Shown here piece after piece: positions 61,469 through 64,000 of a stretch of DNA of 64,000 nucleotides; position 1 is the first letter of the stretch, and each line of letters begins with the position of its first letter. The stretch is from Rhodoferax ferrireducens. GTDB taxonomy: Bacteria; Pseudomonadota; Gammaproteobacteria; Burkholderiales; Burkholderiaceae_C. The stretch lies in assembly GCF_003347515.1 (NCBI RefSeq), contig NZ_QEII01000324.1:248001-312000 (forward strand), in the 5' to 3' direction. The translations under genes and the position numbers were made by a program. The notes under the pieces were generated by a model. The model was given only the letters and a program-made list of their open reading frames with translations, searched no databases and was not told where the DNA came from.

Positions 61469-61496
61469 TCACAACAAGCTCAGAGTTCATTCGTTG

Positions 61497-62453
61497 ATGG
61501 ATTTCTTTTCCAACACCTTCTCAAGCGCCCAGGAGTGGCTGTTTGAGTCCCTGGTCCAGCCGCTGATGTTCGCATCGGGCCTGGGCAATCTGCTGGTCGA
61601 CGGCTACAGTGCCACCGGCTGGCTGCTGGTCGGCTTGATACAGATCGCCGTCCTGGCGGCCATCATTGGACCGCTGCAGCGCTGGCGCCCGGTGGAGCCC
61701 GTGACGGACCCGGCAGCGGTTCGCACCGACATGCTGTACACAGTCATTCACCGACTCGGACTGTTTCGCCTGATCATGTTTTTTACACTTGATCCCTGGT
61801 TTGATGAATTGTTTGGTGCCTTGCGGGTCGCCGGACTGAGCACCTTTCATCTGGATGCCTGGTGGCCCGGCGTGAGCGATAAGGCCTGGGTCAGTCTGTT
61901 GATCTATCTGGTGGCGTTTGACGCCGTGAACTACTGGATTCACCGTGGCCAGCACCAGTTTCATTGGTGGTGGCGGCTGCACTCCCTGCACCACGCGCAG
62001 CGCCAGATGACGATGTGGAGCGACAACCGCGGTCATCTCCTGGATGACGTGATTCGGGACTTCCTTGTGGTCGTGGCGGCTCAACTCATTGGCGTGGCAC
62101 CGAGCCAGTTTGTGGCCATCGTGGCGTTTACCCAGCTCAGCGAAAGTTTTCAGCACGCCAATGTGCGTGTCTGGTTCGGCCACTGGGGTGAACGTTTGTG
62201 GATCAGCCCGCGCTTTCACCGGCTGCACCACAGCGTGGGCATCGGGCACGAATCGACGGGCAAACACACATTGGGTGGTCGCAACTTTGGCGTGCTGCTG
62301 CCGTGGTGGGACATGCTGTTTGGTTCCGCCAATTTCGAGCTGCGTTTTGACCCGACCGGCGTGCGCGATCAGCTGGAGCAGGGGCGCGATTACGGACGCG
62401 GCTTTTGGGCCCATCAGTGGCTCGGGCTCAAACGCCTGGCCGGCCGCGCCTGA
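61497..62453 (+). CDS. Sterol desaturase / fatty acid hydroxylase family membrane protein
   Basis: 318 residues. Four or five membrane segments surround the di-iron His clusters HRGQHQFHWWWRLHSLHH (HRGQH and LHSLHH) and RFHRLHHSVGIGHES. Members hydroxylate or desaturate lipids, hopanoids or carotenoids; the substrate here is unknown. ATG 61497 begins the family sequence, 28 bp after the deacetylase gene. Confidence 0.9.
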   Translation: MDFFSNTFSSAQEWLFESLVQPLMFASGLGNLLVDGYSATGWLLVGLIQIAVLAAIIGPLQRWRPVEPVTDPAAVRTDMLYTVIHRLGLFRLIMFFTLDPWFDELFGALRVAGLSTFHLDAWWPGVSDKAWVSLLIYLVAFDAVNYWIHRGQHQFHWWWRLHSLHHAQRQMTMWSDNRGHLLDDVIRDFLVVVAAQLIGVAPSQFVAIVAFTQLSESFQHANVRVWFGHWGERLWISPRFHRLHHSVGIGHESTGKHTLGGRNFGVLLPWWDMLFGSANFELRFDPTGVRDQLEQGRDYGRGFWAHQWLGLKRLAGRA

Positions 62454-62492
62454 TCCATTCAGCGTTCGGGTGGATCGGGTTATGCTCGTTCC

Positions 62493-63392
62493 ATGAACCT
62501 GTTTCTCGATTCCTTCTGGCGCGCGGCGACGTACTGCCTGCGTCCGCGTGTGATCGCCCTGTCGTTTTTGCCACTGGTGCTGATGGTGGCCTTGATGCTG
62601 GGTTTGGGTTATTTTTATTGGGAAAATGCACTGGACTGGGTGCGGGTGACGCTGGAGGCCTCCTCGTTCATCAACAAGCTGTGGGCCTGGCTGGAGAGCG
62701 TGGGCGCGGGGGGCCTCAAGATGGTGCTGGCGCCGCTGATCGTGATTTTTGCGGTCACGCCTGTTATTGTGGTGTTGTCGCTGCTGACGGTGGCCGTTCT
62801 GATGACGCCCGCCTTGACGCTGCTGGTGGCCGAACGGCGATTTTCCGAGCTGGAGCGCAAACGCGGCGGCTCCCTCGTATTCAGCCTGCTGTGGTCCTTG
62901 GGCTCAACCCTGCTGGCCCTGATTGCGCTGATTGTTTCCATCCCCCTGTGGCTGGTGCCGCCTTTGATTCTGGTACTGCCGCCGCTGATCTGGGGCTGGC
63001 TCACCTACCGCGTCATGGCGTTTGATGCCCTGGCCGAGCATGCCAGCGCAGAGGAGCGGCGTGAGATTTTTCGCCGGCATCGGGGCTGGTTGTTGGGTAT
63101 TGGCGTCTTTTGCGGCTACCTGGGGGCGGCGCCCAGTCTGATATGGGCCTCGGGCGCCCTGTTGGCTGCGGCGTTTGTGATTCTGGTGCCGCTGGCGATC
63201 TGGATCTATACGCTGGTGTTTGCGTTTTCTTCCCTGTGGTTTGCGCACTACTGCCTGTCTGCATTGCGCGCCTTGCGCGCCGAGGCCGTGCTCGCAGCCG
63301 GCCCCGTCGTCGTGCCTGCGCCTGCCGTGATCGATGTGGAGGCGGTACCATTGCCGGATGACTCATCTCCCAGCTCCAACACCACCCGCTAG
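62493..63392 (+). CDS. EI24-domain membrane protein
   Basis: 299 residues with about six membrane helices. RVIALSFLPLVLMVALMLGLGYFYW in part, TPALTLLVAERRF, and RVMAFDALAEHASAEER match the EI24/CysZ-like family. CysZ is a sulfate channel, but this branch lacks a known substrate. The C-terminus is Pro/Ala-rich and cytoplasmic. Its last 35 bp overlap the start of the next gene, if that gene starts at 63358. Confidence 0.82.
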   Translation: MNLFLDSFWRAATYCLRPRVIALSFLPLVLMVALMLGLGYFYWENALDWVRVTLEASSFINKLWAWLESVGAGGLKMVLAPLIVIFAVTPVIVVLSLLTVAVLMTPALTLLVAERRFSELERKRGGSLVFSLLWSLGSTLLALIALIVSIPLWLVPPLILVLPPLIWGWLTYRVMAFDALAEHASAEERREIFRRHRGWLLGIGVFCGYLGAAPSLIWASGALLAAAFVILVPLAIWIYTLVFAFSSLWFAHYCLSALRALRAEAVLAAGPVVVPAPAVIDVEAVPLPDDSSPSSNTTR

Positions 63393-64000
63393 CGTGGTGC
63401 CCAGTATCGGCCTGATCATCATCGGGGACGAAATCCTGTCCGGCAAACGTGAGGACAAGCACTTGCCCAAGGTCATCGAGTTACTCAAGGCACGTGGCCT
63501 GCAGCTTGACTATGCCGACTATGTGGGCGACTCGCCCGAACGGATCACCGCCACCCTGAAGTGCGCTTTTGCCTCCGGCGACGTGGTGTTCTCCTGCGGG
63601 GGCATTGGCGCCACGCCGGATGACCACACCCGGCAATGTGCCGCCCGGGCGCTGGGTGTCGACCTGGAACTGCATCCGCAGGCCGAAGCCCTGATCCGTG
63701 AACGCATGCAAGATGTCGCCAAAGAGCAAGGCACGGTGTATGAGGCGGATCGGCCTGACAATATTCACCGGCTGAACATGGGTATGTTTCCGGTTGGGGC
63801 GCAGATCATTCCCAACCCTTTCAACAAGATTCCCGGTTTTTTCTGCACGGGGGGCGGGCAATTTGCCGCCGGGCCGCCCCAAGGGAAATTAGCCCCCTCG
63901 GGGGGCAGCGACCCACACGCAGTGGGGGAGTGTGGGGGCGTATATTTCGTGCCGGGGTTTCCGGTCATGGCTTGGCCGATGATCGAATGGGTGCTCGACA
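63358..64000 (+). CDS. CinA/MoaB-like molybdopterin-binding domain protein, cut by the right edge
   Basis: 214 codons to the edge, open. The start MTHLPAPTPPAS at 63358 overlaps the EI24 gene; GTG 63394 or 63397 are alternatives. The core SIGLIIIGDEILSGKREDKHL, VVFSCGGIGATPDDHT and VPGFPVMAWPMIEWVLD are those of competence/damage-inducible protein A-like proteins. Between IPGF (about residue 161) and VYFVPGF (about 195) about 30 residues (GGGQFAAGPPQGKLAPSGG in part) are encoded by a GC-rich dispersed repeat inserted in frame. The protein probably hydrolyses or binds a nucleotide, as CinA does, but the role is not certain. Confidence 0.88.
   Translation, partial: MTHLPAPTPPASVVPSIGLIIIGDEILSGKREDKHLPKVIELLKARGLQLDYADYVGDSPERITATLKCAFASGDVVFSCGGIGATPDDHTRQCAARALGVDLELHPQAEALIRERMQDVAKEQGTVYEADRPDNIHRLNMGMFPVGAQIIPNPFNKIPGFFCTGGGQFAAGPPQGKLAPSGGSDPHAVGECGGVYFVPGFPVMAWPMIEWVLD
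63853..63939 (+). repeat. GC-rich dispersed repeat inserted in frame in the cinA-like gene
   Basis: It contains GCCGCCGGGCCGCCCCAAGG, CCCCCTCGGGGGGCAGCG and CGCAGTGGGGGAG, a pattern I recognise from intergenic regions of Comamonadaceae. CCCCCTCGGGGGG is itself a hairpin. Its length here (87 bp, a multiple of three) keeps the frame open. Confidence 0.7.

Overview
The window looks like chromosomal DNA of a betaproteobacterium of the Comamonadaceae, most like Rhodoferax or Polaromonas. This is inferred from the GC-rich coding sequence, the gene families (Bug-type solute receptors, UgpC-type sugar importers, XdhAB, RsmB-like, FtsK-LolA-RarA) and several dispersed repeats typical of that family. 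No database search was possible, so the genus is an inference. I saw no rRNA or tRNA gene, CRISPR array, transposase or phage gene.

Layout: (1) 1-3527, minus: a type I restriction-modification operon (hsdM, a 101-residue accessory ORF, hsdS and a DUF3800 gene cut by the left edge). (2) 3742-8450, minus: a MacAB/TolC-type tripartite efflux operon. (3) 8567-15434: an EF-hand protein, an OmpR/EnvZ-type pair, a decayed response regulator, and a receiver-kinase, Rcp1-type regulator and REC-GGDEF-EAL protein that form a c-di-GMP signalling cluster. (4) 15455-26433: housekeeping genes (RsmB-like rRNA methyltransferase, acyl desaturase, rpmB-rpmG, trxB, ftsK, lolA, an MscS channel, a LapA-like protein, rarA). 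(5) 26662-34769: livHMGF without a binding protein, followed after 6 bp by a TonB-dependent receptor, a YfiR-like periplasmic protein and a YfiN-like GGDEF/EAL enzyme. (6) 34866-40523: a secreted Lys/Ala-rich protein, then a tartrate/glycerate module (LysR, tartrate dehydrogenase family, Bug receptor, glycerate 2-kinase) and a Crp-like regulator. (7) 40804-48568: a sugar uptake and oxidation operon headed by an unusual GntR-FCD/alpha-beta hydrolase fusion and ending in a 32-codon stump of a mannitol dehydrogenase family gene. (8) 48536-58240: a purine module with xdhAB on one strand and, divergently, a LysR regulator plus a nucleoside/purine ABC importer (ATPase, two permeases, BMP lipoprotein). 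(9) 58425-64000: HiPIP, RsuA-family pseudouridine synthase, beta-propeller protein, polysaccharide deacetylase, sterol-desaturase family protein, EI24 protein and a CinA/MoaB-like protein cut by the right edge.

Two results stand out. First, the sugar operon is led by a single polypeptide that joins a GntR/FCD repressor to a complete HSL-type esterase, next to a perfect operator-like inverted repeat; it may be a regulator that hydrolyses its own acylated inducer. Second, a 49-bp dispersed repeat occurs at least five times. Two copies encode the hydrophobic core of the signal peptides of LolA and of the deacetylase, in the same reading phase, and two others lie in frame inside xdhA and the pseudouridine synthase. 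A different GC-rich repeat lies in frame inside the cinA-like gene. Repeats here seem to be raw material for coding sequence.

At about 48553 a sugar-acid dehydrogenase gene is cut off and its remnant supplies, antisense, the last codons of xdhB. This marks an old rearrangement joint, and no xdhC gene is present.
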